DNA of 64,000 nt, taken from NCBI GenBank assembly GCA_041685045.1, contig JAWLGP010000004.1:1-64000 (forward strand). Direction: 5' to 3'. A program made the translations under genes and the position numbers. Below, in pieces: positions 9,381-17,285 of the stretch. Position 1 is the first letter of the stretch; every line of letters starts with the position of its first letter. Source of the DNA: Thiohalomonas sp041685045. GTDB taxonomy: Bacteria; Pseudomonadota; Gammaproteobacteria; Thiohalomonadales; Thiohalomonadaceae. The notes under the pieces are model-generated. The model made no database searches and was not told where the DNA came from. It worked only from the letters and a program-made list of their open reading frames with translations.

Positions 9381-9438
9381 TTAGTGGTTTATGCAAAACT
9401 TTAGCGGTTTCTGCCAAAAACTTTAGTACTTTGTGCAG
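9381..9438. repeat. Three imperfect 20-22 bp direct repeats
   Basis: Units begin TTAGTGGTTTATGCAAAAC (9381), TTAGCGGTTTCTGCCAAAAAC (9401, last bases shared) and TTAGTACTTTGTGCAG (9423), with 20- and 22-bp spacing. Spacing of about two helical turns is what a row of protein-binding sites would show. They lie in the otherwise empty stretch 9281-9602 between a transposase remnant and the 3' end of the chemotaxis receptor. Function is unknown. Confidence 0.5.
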
Positions 9439-9602
9439 TCGTCCAGGGGCCTCGCGCCCGCTTGGCCACCCATCCAAGATGCGCATAATGTATATTATGT
9501 AAAGTCAGGCGCGGGACTCTTAAAAGGCGCTCTTCCGGCTGCTGGACGACGGCTGGCGGCGGCTGCGAACGGTGCGGTTCGCGGGCTCACCGCACCCGAC
9601 GG

Positions 9603-11204
9603 CTACACCTTGAACTGCCCTACCATCTGTTGGAGGTCCGAAGCGAGTGCGGCCAGTTGCTCGCCGGCGGCGGCGGTGTCTTGGGTTCCCTGGGCGATGG
9701 CGTCCAGTGATTGGGTGATTTTGACCAGGTTGCGGTTGATCTCTTCGGCCACGCAGCTTTGCTCTTCGGCAGCGCTCGCGATCTGAATGTTCATGTCGCT
9801 GATAGTGCCGACCGAGCGGTTGATCGTCTCCAGGGCTACACCCGCCTGGGAAGCCTTTTCGACACCCGCTTTGGCTTGGGCCTGGCCGGTGCCCATGGCG
9901 CCTACCGCGTTATCCGCTCCGGCCTGCAGGCGCTCGATCATGGTCTGGACCTCTTGGGTCGATGCCTGGGTGCGGGATGCCAGGCTGCGTACTTCGTCGG
10001 CCACGACAGAGAATCCGCGGCCCTGGTCACCGGCACGCGCGGCCTCGATGGCGGCGTTGAGCGCCAGCAGGTTGGTCTGCTCGGCGATACCGCGAATCAC
10101 GTCGAGCACGCCACCGATCGCCACGCTCTCCTTTTCCAGGCTCTTGATGACACCGGCGGCCTCTTCGATCTGGGCGGCCAGCGTACCCATGGCCGAGACG
10201 GTCTGTTCGGTCTTCTCTTTGCCGTCGTTCGCCTGGCCGGTGGCATCCCGTGCCGCTTCAGCCGCCTTGGAGGCATGCGAGGCAACTTCCTGGACCGTGG
10301 CCGTCATCTGGTTCATGGCCGTGGCCACCTGATCGGCCTCGGACTGCTGCTGGTGCAGTTCCCGATTGATCTTTTCGGTGATGGACGACATCCCCTCGGC
10401 AGAGGCACTCAGCTGCTCCACCGTGCGGCTGACCTGCCGGACCATCGCCTGTACCTTCGCCACAAAGAGGTTGAAGGCCGCGCCCATGCGGGCAATCTCA
10501 TGGGCTCCTTGTTCATCGAGCCGCCGGGTGAGATCACCCTCACCTTCGGCGATGTCCTTCATCATCTGCTCCATCTTTCCGAACGCCGCGATCGCCCGGG
10601 CGCATGTGAACAGCACCAGGGCCATGATGATCGCCGCGGCAATCGGTACCGCGGTAATGATGCGGCTCTTGATCTGTGCCATCTGCGTCTCGAAATTTTG
10701 CGTGATCGCCGCAATTTTCGTGTCCACCTCGGCCAGGCGCTCCTCCAGCGGGAATTTCAGTCCACGCCAGCTGGCCAGCATTTCGCGCATCAGTTCCTGC
10801 GGCATCGGCCCCTGCCTGGCCGCGGATTCCACCGTTGCGGCGGTGCGCGCAAAGGTCGCCCAGTTGGGCTGTACCGAGGCGAAGAGCGTCGGAGCGTGCT
10901 GGTGCAGCAAGTCGGCCTCGGCGGTCGCCTTGGCGAGCGCCTCGGTCATGGTCTGCAGGGCCCGCTCGTCGCCCGGGTTGGCAAAGCGCACGCCCCTGGC
11001 GCTGTTGTGAAGCAATCCTGCCCCGAGCAGCCGCTGGAGTGCGGCCTGGGTCTGGCCGGCCTGCGCACTCTGGTAGTAGGTCTGCTCGATTTCGTTAAGA
11101 CCACTTCGCACCAGCAGGAACAGGCCCGCAAAGGCCAGCAGGACCAGTACGCCGACCAGCTCATTCATGCGGCGGATGGACAGGTTCTTCGCGAAGGCGC
11201 TCAT
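9603..11204 (-). CDS. Methyl-accepting chemotaxis protein
   Basis: The N-terminus from the ATG at 11204 carries a membrane helix (LVGVLVLLAFAGLFLLV), a periplasmic sensing domain of about 150 residues, a second membrane helix (AVPIAAAIIMALVLFTC) and a HAMP segment. The long signalling coiled coil has the canonical tip IAEQTNLLALNAAIEAARAG. It relays ligand binding to CheA/CheW. No C-terminal CheR-docking pentapeptide is visible. The gene stands alone with no chemotaxis genes nearby. The ligand is unknown. Confidence 0.92.
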   Translation of the reverse strand: MSAFAKNLSIRRMNELVGVLVLLAFAGLFLLVRSGLNEIEQTYYQSAQAGQTQAALQRLLGAGLLHNSARGVRFANPGDERALQTMTEALAKATAEADLLHQHAPTLFASVQPNWATFARTAATVESAARQGPMPQELMREMLASWRGLKFPLEERLAEVDTKIAAITQNFETQMAQIKSRIITAVPIAAAIIMALVLFTCARAIAAFGKMEQMMKDIAEGEGDLTRRLDEQGAHEIARMGAAFNLFVAKVQAMVRQVSRTVEQLSASAEGMSSITEKINRELHQQQSEADQVATAMNQMTATVQEVASHASKAAEAARDATGQANDGKEKTEQTVSAMGTLAAQIEEAAGVIKSLEKESVAIGGVLDVIRGIAEQTNLLALNAAIEAARAGDQGRGFSVVADEVRSLASRTQASTQEVQTMIERLQAGADNAVGAMGTGQAQAKAGVEKASQAGVALETINRSVGTISDMNIQIASAAEEQSCVAEEINRNLVKITQSLDAIAQGTQDTAAAGEQLAALASDLQQMVGQFKV

Positions 11205-11592
11205 CTTGGGTTCCCGTGTGTCAGAGCAGCGAGCGGTAGCTCGGCTCGGCATGAACCGTGCCGATACCGGACCGCCGGTTTTGGCACGTTGCGGTTTGCC
11301 TTAGTTTGCCCTGCCGTCAAGCCGGCAACCGTGAGTGCTTTCACTTTGTGACTGACATGAACCCCCTGCCCTCGCGGCGGTCGGCTGCCATTGGAGACAG
11401 TTGGTCGCACAGAAGCGTAAGGAGTGGCAGTCGGAGACTCGGGAAGTGTGCGCTTCGGAACCACCCGGAACTCGCTGCGGCATCAAAACGTCGGGCGCGC
11501 ACGGCCCTGCGGCATACCCGAGAGTACTGGTGCAGATTTGGCCCGCCTTTTGCTCGAACACTTGGAGGCGGGCAACTGGACAAGGTGCAACC

Positions 11593-12060
11593 ATGAAAAG
11601 CTATCGGGACTTCGTGGCCGAACTCCGCGACAGAGTGGCCGAGTTGATGCCCTGGGATCTGGTGGAGCGCCTGAAGGCCAACCCCGGTCTGCTGCTGATC
11701 GACGTGCGCGAGCCGGATGAATTTGCGGCCATGCACATCACCGGCTCGATCAACGTGCCACGCGGCATCCTGGAGTCTGCCGCCGACTGGGGCTACGAGG
11801 ACACCGTGCCGGAGCTGGCTGCGGCCCGGGAGCGCGAGGTGGTGCTCGTGTGCCGCTCCGGAAACCGCAGCGTGCTCGCCGCCTATATGCTGCAACTGAT
11901 GGGCTATCGCGCGGTCGCTTCCTTGCGCACCGGGGTGCGCGGCTGGAAAGACGACGACCAGCCGCTGGTCGACGGTGCCGGCCGGGACGTGGACCTGGAT
12001 GATGCCGATGGCTACTTCACGCCACGGGTACGACCGGAGCAGCTCGGGCGGGCGGCATGA
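11593..12060 (+). CDS. Rhodanese-domain sulfurtransferase
   Basis: A single rhodanese domain of 155 aa: LLLIDVREPDEFAAMHITGS near the front, the active-site loop CRSGNRS with the persulfide-forming Cys, and the closing GVRGWKDD. The start ATG at 11593 follows AAGGTG. It heads a run of same-strand genes (two NifX-like proteins, DUF2141, MBL-fold) with short gaps, which suggests a role in sulfur or metal-sulfur transfer. The acceptor is unknown. Confidence 0.88.
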   Translation: MKSYRDFVAELRDRVAELMPWDLVERLKANPGLLLIDVREPDEFAAMHITGSINVPRGILESAADWGYEDTVPELAAAREREVVLVCRSGNRSVLAAYMLQLMGYRAVASLRTGVRGWKDDDQPLVDGAGRDVDLDDADGYFTPRVRPEQLGRAA

Positions 12061-12205
12061 TGGCGCCCTCTCCTGCCGTGGCGCGGCGGGCGGCGTAACT
12101 TCTTCAATCCGATTGTCGAATGAGTTGGTCAGTCTTTCCGGCTGCACGCATGCGCAGAACAGAACCCCGCCAGACGCCCGACCCCTGCAATCACGGAGGT
12201 GAGGT

Positions 12206-12583
12206 TTGGAGATCGTAATCACCGCCCAGGGGGACACCCTGGATGCCCCGCTGGAGTGCCGCTTCGCCAAAGCGGCGCGACTGATTTTTTACGACCTGGA
12301 GCGCGACCGCTATCAGGACATCGACAACCGGCACAATGCCGAGGCCTCCCGCGAGGAGGCGTTGCGGACGGCCGAACGGCTGATCTGCCTGCGGGTCGGG
12401 GCCGTCGTGACCGGCTGCGGCGGCTGCGAGGCGTTGCAGTTGCTGGCTCGGGCCGGCATAGGCGTCTACACGTCGCAGGCCCGCACCGTTTCGGAAGCGA
12501 TTGAGCAGTTTCGCGCGGGCCAACTCGTGCCCGCGAACAGCGTCAACCGATGTGCGTTGGCGACCGTCAACGCAGAAAACTGA
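12206..12583 (+). CDS. NifX/NafY-like protein (dinitrogenase Fe-Mo cofactor biosynthesis domain)
   Basis: The 125-aa product has the alpha/beta fold of the NifX/NifB-C-terminal family: MEIVITAQGDTLDAPLE, a conserved Arg-Phe-Lys-Ala block, and AVVTGCGGCEALQLLARAGI. The start is TTG at 12206, preceded by GGAGGTGAGG. In the known family these domains bind iron-sulfur or Fe-Mo precursor clusters. No nif genes are in the window, so nitrogen fixation is not implied. It is paired with a second such protein directly downstream. Confidence 0.7.
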   Translation: MEIVITAQGDTLDAPLECRFAKAARLIFYDLERDRYQDIDNRHNAEASREEALRTAERLICLRVGAVVTGCGGCEALQLLARAGIGVYTSQARTVSEAIEQFRAGQLVPANSVNRCALATVNAEN

Positions 12584-12627
12584 ACGGGCATAACCGGCCC
12601 ATTTCATCGAACCCAGGAGTAACTTCA

Positions 12628-12966
12628 ATGCGTATTGCCGTTCCGGTGGAAGACGGAAAACTTTCGGTCCACTTTGGTCATTGTGAAAGCTTCGCCCTCA
12701 TCGACACCGATCCGGGTGCCCGGACCATTCTCGGCCGCGAGGATCTCCCTGCCCCGCCCCACGAGCCCGGCAAGCTGCCGCTCTGGCTGGCCGAACACGG
12801 CGCCAAGGTGGTCATAGCCGGCGGCATGGGCGGCCGTGCGCTGGAGCTGTTCGCCCAGCACGGTATTACCGTGGTCGTGGGCGCACCGTCCTCAGCTCCC
12901 GAGCACCTGGCGGCGGAGTACCTGGCCGGTACGCTGCAGTCCACTGCCAACGCCTGCGACCATTGA
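12628..12966 (+). CDS. Second NifX/NafY-like protein
   Basis: A 112-aa member of the same family: MRIAVPVEDGKLSVHFGHCESF followed by KVVIAGGMGGRALELFAQHGI. The start ATG at 12628 follows AGGAG. The SVHFGHC segment, with His and Cys, is the usual metal-binding stretch of the small orange-protein-like members. The two adjacent NifX-like genes differ clearly in sequence, so they are not a recent duplication. The partner is likely an iron-sulfur or molybdenum cluster protein. Confidence 0.78.
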   Translation: MRIAVPVEDGKLSVHFGHCESFALIDTDPGARTILGREDLPAPPHEPGKLPLWLAEHGAKVVIAGGMGGRALELFAQHGITVVVGAPSSAPEHLAAEYLAGTLQSTANACDH

Positions 12967-13008
12967 ATCATCCTGGTGCCCAGGTCATCAAAAAGGACGG
13001 AGAAGCGG

Positions 13009-13434
13009 ATGGGTAAAGCAATAGGACTGGCGCTGTGGGGCATCATGATCGGCGCCAGCAGTACCGTGTCAGCGGCTGATCTGGAGGTCCGGGTGAGCGG
13101 TACCGCCCACGAGCGCGGCAGCGTCCACTTCAACCTCTACAACGGGCCTGACGGATTCCGCCACGAGGAGAAGAGTTTCCGGACGGTGATACTTCCCGCG
13201 GCGGTCGGGACCGTCGCCGCCCGCTTCGAGGGTGTGGAGCCCGGTCGTTACGCCGTGATCGTCTACCACGACGAAAACAGTGACGGGACCATAAACCGCT
13301 TTCTGGGCATGATCCCCACTGAAGGCTATGGGCTCAGCAACAATCCCAAGGTGATGGGGCCTCCGGGGTTCGACGATTCGGCCTTCGAACTCCCCGCGGA
13401 AGGTGCCAGCGTCGACATCCAATTCAACTATTGA
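13009..13434 (+). CDS. DUF2141 exported protein
   Basis: The 141-aa product has an N-terminal signal peptide (MGKAIGLALWGIMIGASSTVSA, likely cut after SA) and a beta-rich domain with DVNGFPDG-like features: VHFNLYNGPDGFR, RYAVIVYHDENSDGTIN and GYGLSNNPKVMGPPGF. This matches the DUF2141 family of secreted proteins of unknown role. The ATG at 13009 has GGAG upstream. It should act in the periplasm. Confidence 0.8.
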   Translation: MGKAIGLALWGIMIGASSTVSAADLEVRVSGTAHERGSVHFNLYNGPDGFRHEEKSFRTVILPAAVGTVAARFEGVEPGRYAVIVYHDENSDGTINRFLGMIPTEGYGLSNNPKVMGPPGFDDSAFELPAEGASVDIQFNY

Positions 13435-13438
13435 GTGA

Positions 13439-14224
13439 TTGGCGTTGCAGCTGGCGAAGCTCACGCTAACCCTGCTGTTTGACAACGTGGCGTGCGATGA
13501 ACGTCTCGATTGCCTGTGGGGTTTCTCCTGCCTGGTGACGACGCCGAAAACGAAGCTGTTGTTCGATAGCGGCAGTAACGGGCGGATCCTGCTCCGGAAC
13601 ATGCGCACGCTGGGTCTCGACCCGGCTGAGTTGGATTGCCTGTTCATCTCCCACGGTCACTGGGATCACATCGGCGGGCTCGACTCGCTGCTGGAACTCA
13701 ATCCCGACCTGGAACTCGTCCTGCCGGCGAATCTGTCGCCGCGGCTGGTCGCCGACCTGAAGACAATGTGTCGGAAAGTGTCGCTGGTCGGCGACCAACC
13801 TCAAACGTTTGTCGCCGACCTGGCCTCCACAGGGACACTGTCAGGTGATGTCCCGGAGCAGGCCCTGGTGATCGATTCGGACATGGGTCCGGTGGTGATC
13901 ACCGGCTGTGCCCACCCCGGGATCGCCCGCATCGCGGAACGGGCGTCGAGGCAAGCGGGACAGGCGATTGCGCTGCTGGCTGGAGGTTATCACCTGTACG
14001 ACGCAACGGCGGCCGATGTGGATAGGGTCGCCGACCGCCTGCATGCCCTGGGGGTGCGGTATATCCTGCCGACGCACTGCACCGGCGAGGCGGCGACAAG
14101 GCGGCTCGGGCAACGTTTTGGTGATGGGTTTGTGACCGGCGGTGCAGGCCAAGTGGTCCGCTTCGACAGCGATGGCCGGCCAGTGGCCAACGTGACCTGT
14201 CAGGATGCGCTGCCGCCAACCTGA
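13439..14224 (+). CDS. Metallo-beta-lactamase-fold hydrolase (COG1237-like)
   Basis: The 261-aa product carries the metal-binding signature ISHGHWDHIGGLD (about residues 71-83) and later VITGCAHPGI, YHLYDAT and LPTHCTG histidines. It resembles the group annotated as dihydropterin ribofuranosylaminobenzene phosphate synthase-like MBL proteins. The start TTG at 13439 lies 4 bases after the previous stop, so co-translation is likely. It is usually cytoplasmic; the substrate is unknown. In anaerobes such genes often sit beside NifX-like proteins, as here. Confidence 0.8.
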   Translation: MALQLAKLTLTLLFDNVACDERLDCLWGFSCLVTTPKTKLLFDSGSNGRILLRNMRTLGLDPAELDCLFISHGHWDHIGGLDSLLELNPDLELVLPANLSPRLVADLKTMCRKVSLVGDQPQTFVADLASTGTLSGDVPEQALVIDSDMGPVVITGCAHPGIARIAERASRQAGQAIALLAGGYHLYDATAADVDRVADRLHALGVRYILPTHCTGEAATRRLGQRFGDGFVTGGAGQVVRFDSDGRPVANVTCQDALPPT

Positions 14225-14232
14225 CCGCCGTA

Positions 14233-14406
14233 TCGGGCCAGGGATTTATGCCCGCAGGGGTACGACCCTCCCATAGGGGGCGTGTCCGGGCTGGCAGTGA
14301 ACCTGTTGCTTTCCACGCGTCACTGCTTACCCTTGATGGCTGCATCGGGCCGGGGATTTATGCCCCGCAGGGGGTTCGACCCTCCCACAGGGTCCGTGCC
14401 CGGGCT
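14233..14406. repeat. Two copies of a 60-bp repeat with inverted character
   Basis: Copies at 14233-14292 and 14344-14406 share TCGGGCC(A/G)GGGATTTATG, the block CCCGCAGGGG, CGACCCTCCCA and GTCCGGGCT or GCCCGGGCT. Each can fold because CCGGGC and GCCCGG-type ends pair. They lie between the convergent MBL and membrane-protein genes and may serve as terminators or REP-type elements. Confidence 0.6.
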
Positions 14407-14434
14407 CGGCTTCTCACGCCTCACGCTAAACCCC

Positions 14435-15679
14435 TCACGGCTTTTCCCCCTTCAGCAGACGGCCGTTCAGCTTCAGCAGGGTCAGCACCGTCTTGGCCTG
14501 GAGATAGACCAACGGCGCCAGCGCCACGAAGTACGCCGGGCTGAACTTCTCCAGAACCCCCACCCGAATCAACCCGAGATGGATGAAGAACATAGTGAAG
14601 ACGAACAACGCCACCCCCGGGCAGATCAGGGCAAAGCTGGTCGGGTGGAATTTCTCGCCGTGCAGGTAGTCGCGGAAGTAGCCGAGGCGCTTCATCACCG
14701 TGTAGCCGATCAGGCCGACCATCAGTTCCAGGGAGAAGATCGTCGAGGTTAGAACGAACAGCCAGGAAGGACTGACCGGTTCGTGAAAGCCGTGGTGCAA
14801 GCCGAATGAAATCCGTACCGCGGCAATGCCCAGCAGGGTCAGAATGGGAATGGCGATCCAGAGACTCGGACTCGCCGCCTCGGCGATCCCCTGCTTGAAG
14901 ATCGATTTGATCCCCAGCACGAATTTCGGCACCGCCAGCGCCACCGCGAAGGCGCCGAAGGCCAGGGAAAAGAAGATGCCGATCGCGTTGACCTCCGGGT
15001 GGTGGCTCATGGCCCCGGGTGCCGCAAAGCCCACCGACACCATGGCAAAGGCGAAGATGGCAATCATCTGACTGAGACTGTTGTTCTCGACGAAGTCGAA
15101 GTTCCCCTGCGTGATCAGCCTCGCCATGTAGTTGACGAAGATCCGCAGGGCGTAGATCCCGACCGCCAGGAATCCGGTCAGGGCGGCCGGGAACAGAAAT
15201 TCGACGACCTCCCACAGACGGGGGACGAACACGGCGCCCAAGACGAAACAGACGTTGATGGTCATGGCCAGGGTGAGGGGCAGCGCCATCAGGGAGACTT
15301 CGTTATTCGAATGGCACAGCCTGGAGAAGGCCGCGGTGCGCTTGAACCTTGCGTACTCGCGGACGTTCCAGGCCAGCAGCCGAAAGTGCATGAAAGAGAA
15401 GAAAACGATGAGCAGCAACACCGCGGCGACCAGACCCCGTACCGCGATCGGGCCACTGTGCAGCAGCGGCAGAATGTGTTCAAAGGTGGGCAGTGGCGTC
15501 TCCCGATGCTCCACCATGAACATTAGATACATGAAAAACGAAACAGCGACGCCGCCGGCCCCAAGGGCCGCCAGGAAATACATCGGCGAAAACTGCTCAT
15601 CGAGGTCTCTGCGCAGCATCGAAATCCCCGCCAGAACGGAAAGTGCCTGAACGGTAAGACTCGCGGGTACCGGCGTCAC
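14435..15679 (-). CDS. Polytopic membrane protein, about 10 helices, next to the selenium genes
   Basis: The product (up to 414 aa) is almost entirely hydrophobic helices, for example FLAALGAGGVAVSFFMYLMF, VLLLIVFFSFMHFRLL, LALPLTLAMTINVCFVLGAV and ALICPGVALFVFTMFFIHLG. The feel is that of TDT/SLAC1-like transporters, but I cannot confirm it. From memory and unverified, it also resembles the family NCBI calls TsoY (seleno)protein. The GTG at 15679 gives the longest form; the ATG opening MLRRDLDEQ, with GGCGGGG before it, is an alternative start. It is convergent with the MBL gene and divergent from the selenoprotein gene. Substrate unknown. Confidence 0.75.
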   Translation of the reverse strand: MTPVPASLTVQALSVLAGISMLRRDLDEQFSPMYFLAALGAGGVAVSFFMYLMFMVEHRETPLPTFEHILPLLHSGPIAVRGLVAAVLLLIVFFSFMHFRLLAWNVREYARFKRTAAFSRLCHSNNEVSLMALPLTLAMTINVCFVLGAVFVPRLWEVVEFLFPAALTGFLAVGIYALRIFVNYMARLITQGNFDFVENNSLSQMIAIFAFAMVSVGFAAPGAMSHHPEVNAIGIFFSLAFGAFAVALAVPKFVLGIKSIFKQGIAEAASPSLWIAIPILTLLGIAAVRISFGLHHGFHEPVSPSWLFVLTSTIFSLELMVGLIGYTVMKRLGYFRDYLHGEKFHPTSFALICPGVALFVFTMFFIHLGLIRVGVLEKFSPAYFVALAPLVYLQAKTVLTLLKLNGRLLKGEKP

Positions 15680-15745
15680 TGATATTCATCAATCCGCCCT
15701 CCTCCGCGTCCGGCATTTCGAACCGTCATGGGAAACCCGTCACGA

Positions 15746-16155
15746 TAGAAGCCTTCAGCACGGGTTGTTGCGCCGTAATCGCGAAGCAAAGAGATGCTAG
15801 CCGCGCCACGAATCGTGTAGGAGGGCCGTCCTCGGCGCGATACCGGCGCGCAGCGCCGGTTGTTGCGGTGCTGCGGCGGCTTAACGCCGCCAAATCGCGC
15901 CGGGACGGCCCTCCCACAAGCTCCCGGGCGGCTCCGGGAGTCTTGTTTGATAGAAGCCTTCAGCACGGGTCCTCGCGCCGTCATCGCGAAGCAAACGGAG
16001 GCCAGCCGCGCCACGAATCGTGTGGGAGGGCCGTCCTCGGCGCGATTCCGGCGCGCGCCGGTTGTTGCGGTGCTGCGGCGGCTTAACGCCGCCCAATCGC
16101 GCCGGGACGGCCCTCCCACAAGCTCCCGGCCGGCTCCGGGAGTCTTGTTTGATTG
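15746..16155. repeat. Tandem duplication of a 205-bp palindrome-containing unit
   Basis: Unit 1 (about 15746-15950) and unit 2 (15951-16155) are near-identical. Each holds TAGAAGCCTTCAGCACGGGT, an ATCGCGAAGCAAA(G/C) segment and a large inverted repeat whose arms are GGAGGGCCGTCCTCGGCGCG and CGCGCCGGGACGGCCCTCCC. Open frames through it are repeat artefacts. It fills most of the non-coding gap between the membrane-protein gene and the selenoprotein gene. Confidence 0.8.
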
Positions 16156-16170
16156 AAGGTGCTTGGTTCT

Positions 16171-16298
16171 CGTTCCCACGCTCCGCGTGGGAACGCCGGT
16201 CGAGGTGCTCCGCGCCGAAATGCCGGGCAACGGCACCGGCTTCGGCCGGCCAGGGAAGCAGGGCGTCCGGCCTGCATTCCCACGCAGAGCGTGGGAAC
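16171..16298. repeat. Inverted pair of REP-like palindromes
   Basis: Two palindromes, GTTCCCACGCTCCGCGTGGG (from 16172) and TTCCCACGCAGAGCGTGGGA (from 16277), flank a spacer of about 80 bp. The same palindrome recurs in pairs near 28.2 and 37.4-37.5 kb. This doublet arrangement is typical of REP elements mobilised by RAYT transposases, one of which is encoded at 2637-3632. Confidence 0.75.
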
Positions 16299-16389
16299 AA
16301 GGGTGACGGCCTGCCGCGTTTCTTGACGGGGTCCTGTGTGTGGCTTAGACGTTTCGAAGTGTCTTTCACTTCGGAACAGAGGGGACACC

Positions 16390-17100
16390 ATGGAAGAGCA
16401 ACCGATAGGATGTGCCCGGGTGTCCGGCTCGGTGGCTGGTGAGCAGCCGCCGGAGGCCTCGGCATCCGCCGAACCAACCAAGGAAGAGGTGACCAGGATG
16501 AGCGCACGAGTCGGGCAAAAGGCCCCTGATTTCACCGCACCCGCTTATTACAAGGGCGGCTTCACCAACGTGAGCCTGTCGGACTACGCCGGCAAGTGGG
16601 TAATGCTCTGTTTCTATCCGGGTGATTTCACCTTCGTCTGAGCAACGGAAGTGTCGGCGGTCGCCGCGAAGTATCAAACGTTGCAGGACCTGGGTGTCGA
16701 AGTCATCTCATTCAGTGTGGACAGCCACTTCGTCCACAAAATGTGGAACGAGCATGAGTTGAGCAAGATGGTGGATGGCGGCGTGCCATACCCCATGGCC
16801 TCGGACCAGGCCGGCAATGTCGGTCGGGCGTATGGTGTCTGGGATGAGAACCAGGGCATCGAGATGCGCGGGCGCTTCATCATCGATCCCGATGGCGTAA
16901 TCCAGGCGATGGAGGTGCTGACTCCGCCGGTCGGGCGCAAGATTGCGGAAACGATACGCCAGATTCAGGCGTACCAACTGGTACGTGCCAGTGGCGGTGC
17001 CGAAGCGACTCCCGCGGGCTGGGAACCTGGCCAACCGACCCTCAAACCGGGGCCGGACCTGGTGGGGAAGGTGTGGGAGGTTTGGAAACCTTCCGAATAG
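16390..17100 (+). CDS. Selenocysteine-containing peroxiredoxin (in-frame TGA at 16639)
   Basis: The frame runs through a single TGA at 16639-16641 with perfect homology on both sides: FYPGDFTFV before it and ATEVSAVAAKYQ after it, where ordinary AhpC/Prx1 peroxiredoxins read FYPADFTFVCPTE. The TGA therefore replaces the peroxidatic Cys (residue 84) and should be read as selenocysteine. The N-terminal IGCARV motif supports the ATG at 16390 (GAGGGG upstream); an ATG at 16498 is a weaker alternative. The usual resolving VCP motif near the C-terminus is ATP here (EATPAGWEPG), so no resolving Cys is present. It should reduce peroxides in the cytoplasm. selA, selB, selC and selD follow directly downstream, and a SECIS-like hairpin lies after the TGA. 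Confidence 0.93.
16639..16666 (+). promoter_or_regulatory. UGA selenocysteine codon with bacterial SECIS-like hairpin
   Basis: After the TGA (16639-16641) come 17 bases and then the loop GGUC (16659-16662), closed by the stem CGGC (16655-16658) and GCCG (16663-16666). In the E. coli fdhF SECIS the SelB-binding loop is also GGUC and starts 18 bases after the UGA. A U directly before the stem (16654) could serve as the bulged base. The lower stem is weak by eye. Confidence 0.7.
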
Positions 17101-17124
17101 CCGGATACGCTCAAAGGCTATTGG

Positions 17125-17153
17125 AAACCCCGCCCCTGTGGCGGGGTTTTTGT
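17125..17153 (+). terminator. Rho-independent terminator after the selenoperoxiredoxin gene
   Basis: A perfect 10-bp stem, AAACCCCGCC (17125-17134) with GGCGGGGTTT (17140-17149), has a 5-base loop and is followed by TTGTT. It lies 24 bases after the stop codon and should end the peroxiredoxin transcript ahead of selA. Confidence 0.9.
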
Positions 17154-17173
17154 TGGCTGAGTGGAACAGGAAC

Positions 17174-17236
17174 AAATAGGACAGGATTAACAGGATTTAT
17201 TCAGGATGCACAGGATGTGTCAATTCTGTCCTATTT
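17174..17236. repeat. ACAGGATTNACAGGAT-family repeat with inverted arms
   Basis: Arms AAATAGGACAG (17174-17184) and CTGTCCTATTT (17226-17236) are exact inverted complements. Between them are ACAGGATTAACAGGAT and related units. This is one of at least eight copies of the family in the window. Confidence 0.75.
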
Positions 17237-17285
17237 GCGAAAAACACCTTGAAACCAGGCTTTTTTCGACAGGGATGCGGTCAGA

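Noticed and set aside
12206..12966. Nitrogenase cofactor genes
   Set aside because: NifX-like domains are widespread outside nitrogen fixation and no nif structural or assembly genes are in the window.
15676..16236. Open frame of about 186 codons over the repeat region
   Set aside because: The translation repeats RDWAALSRRSTATTGA-type stretches that come straight from the 205-bp tandem repeat; no ribosome site and no protein-like composition.
16336..17100. Reading the peroxiredoxin as two genes or as a frameshift pseudogene
   Set aside because: Both halves are in the same frame, only the TGA separates them, it falls on the peroxidatic position, and a complete sel locus is adjacent. Selenocysteine explains it better.
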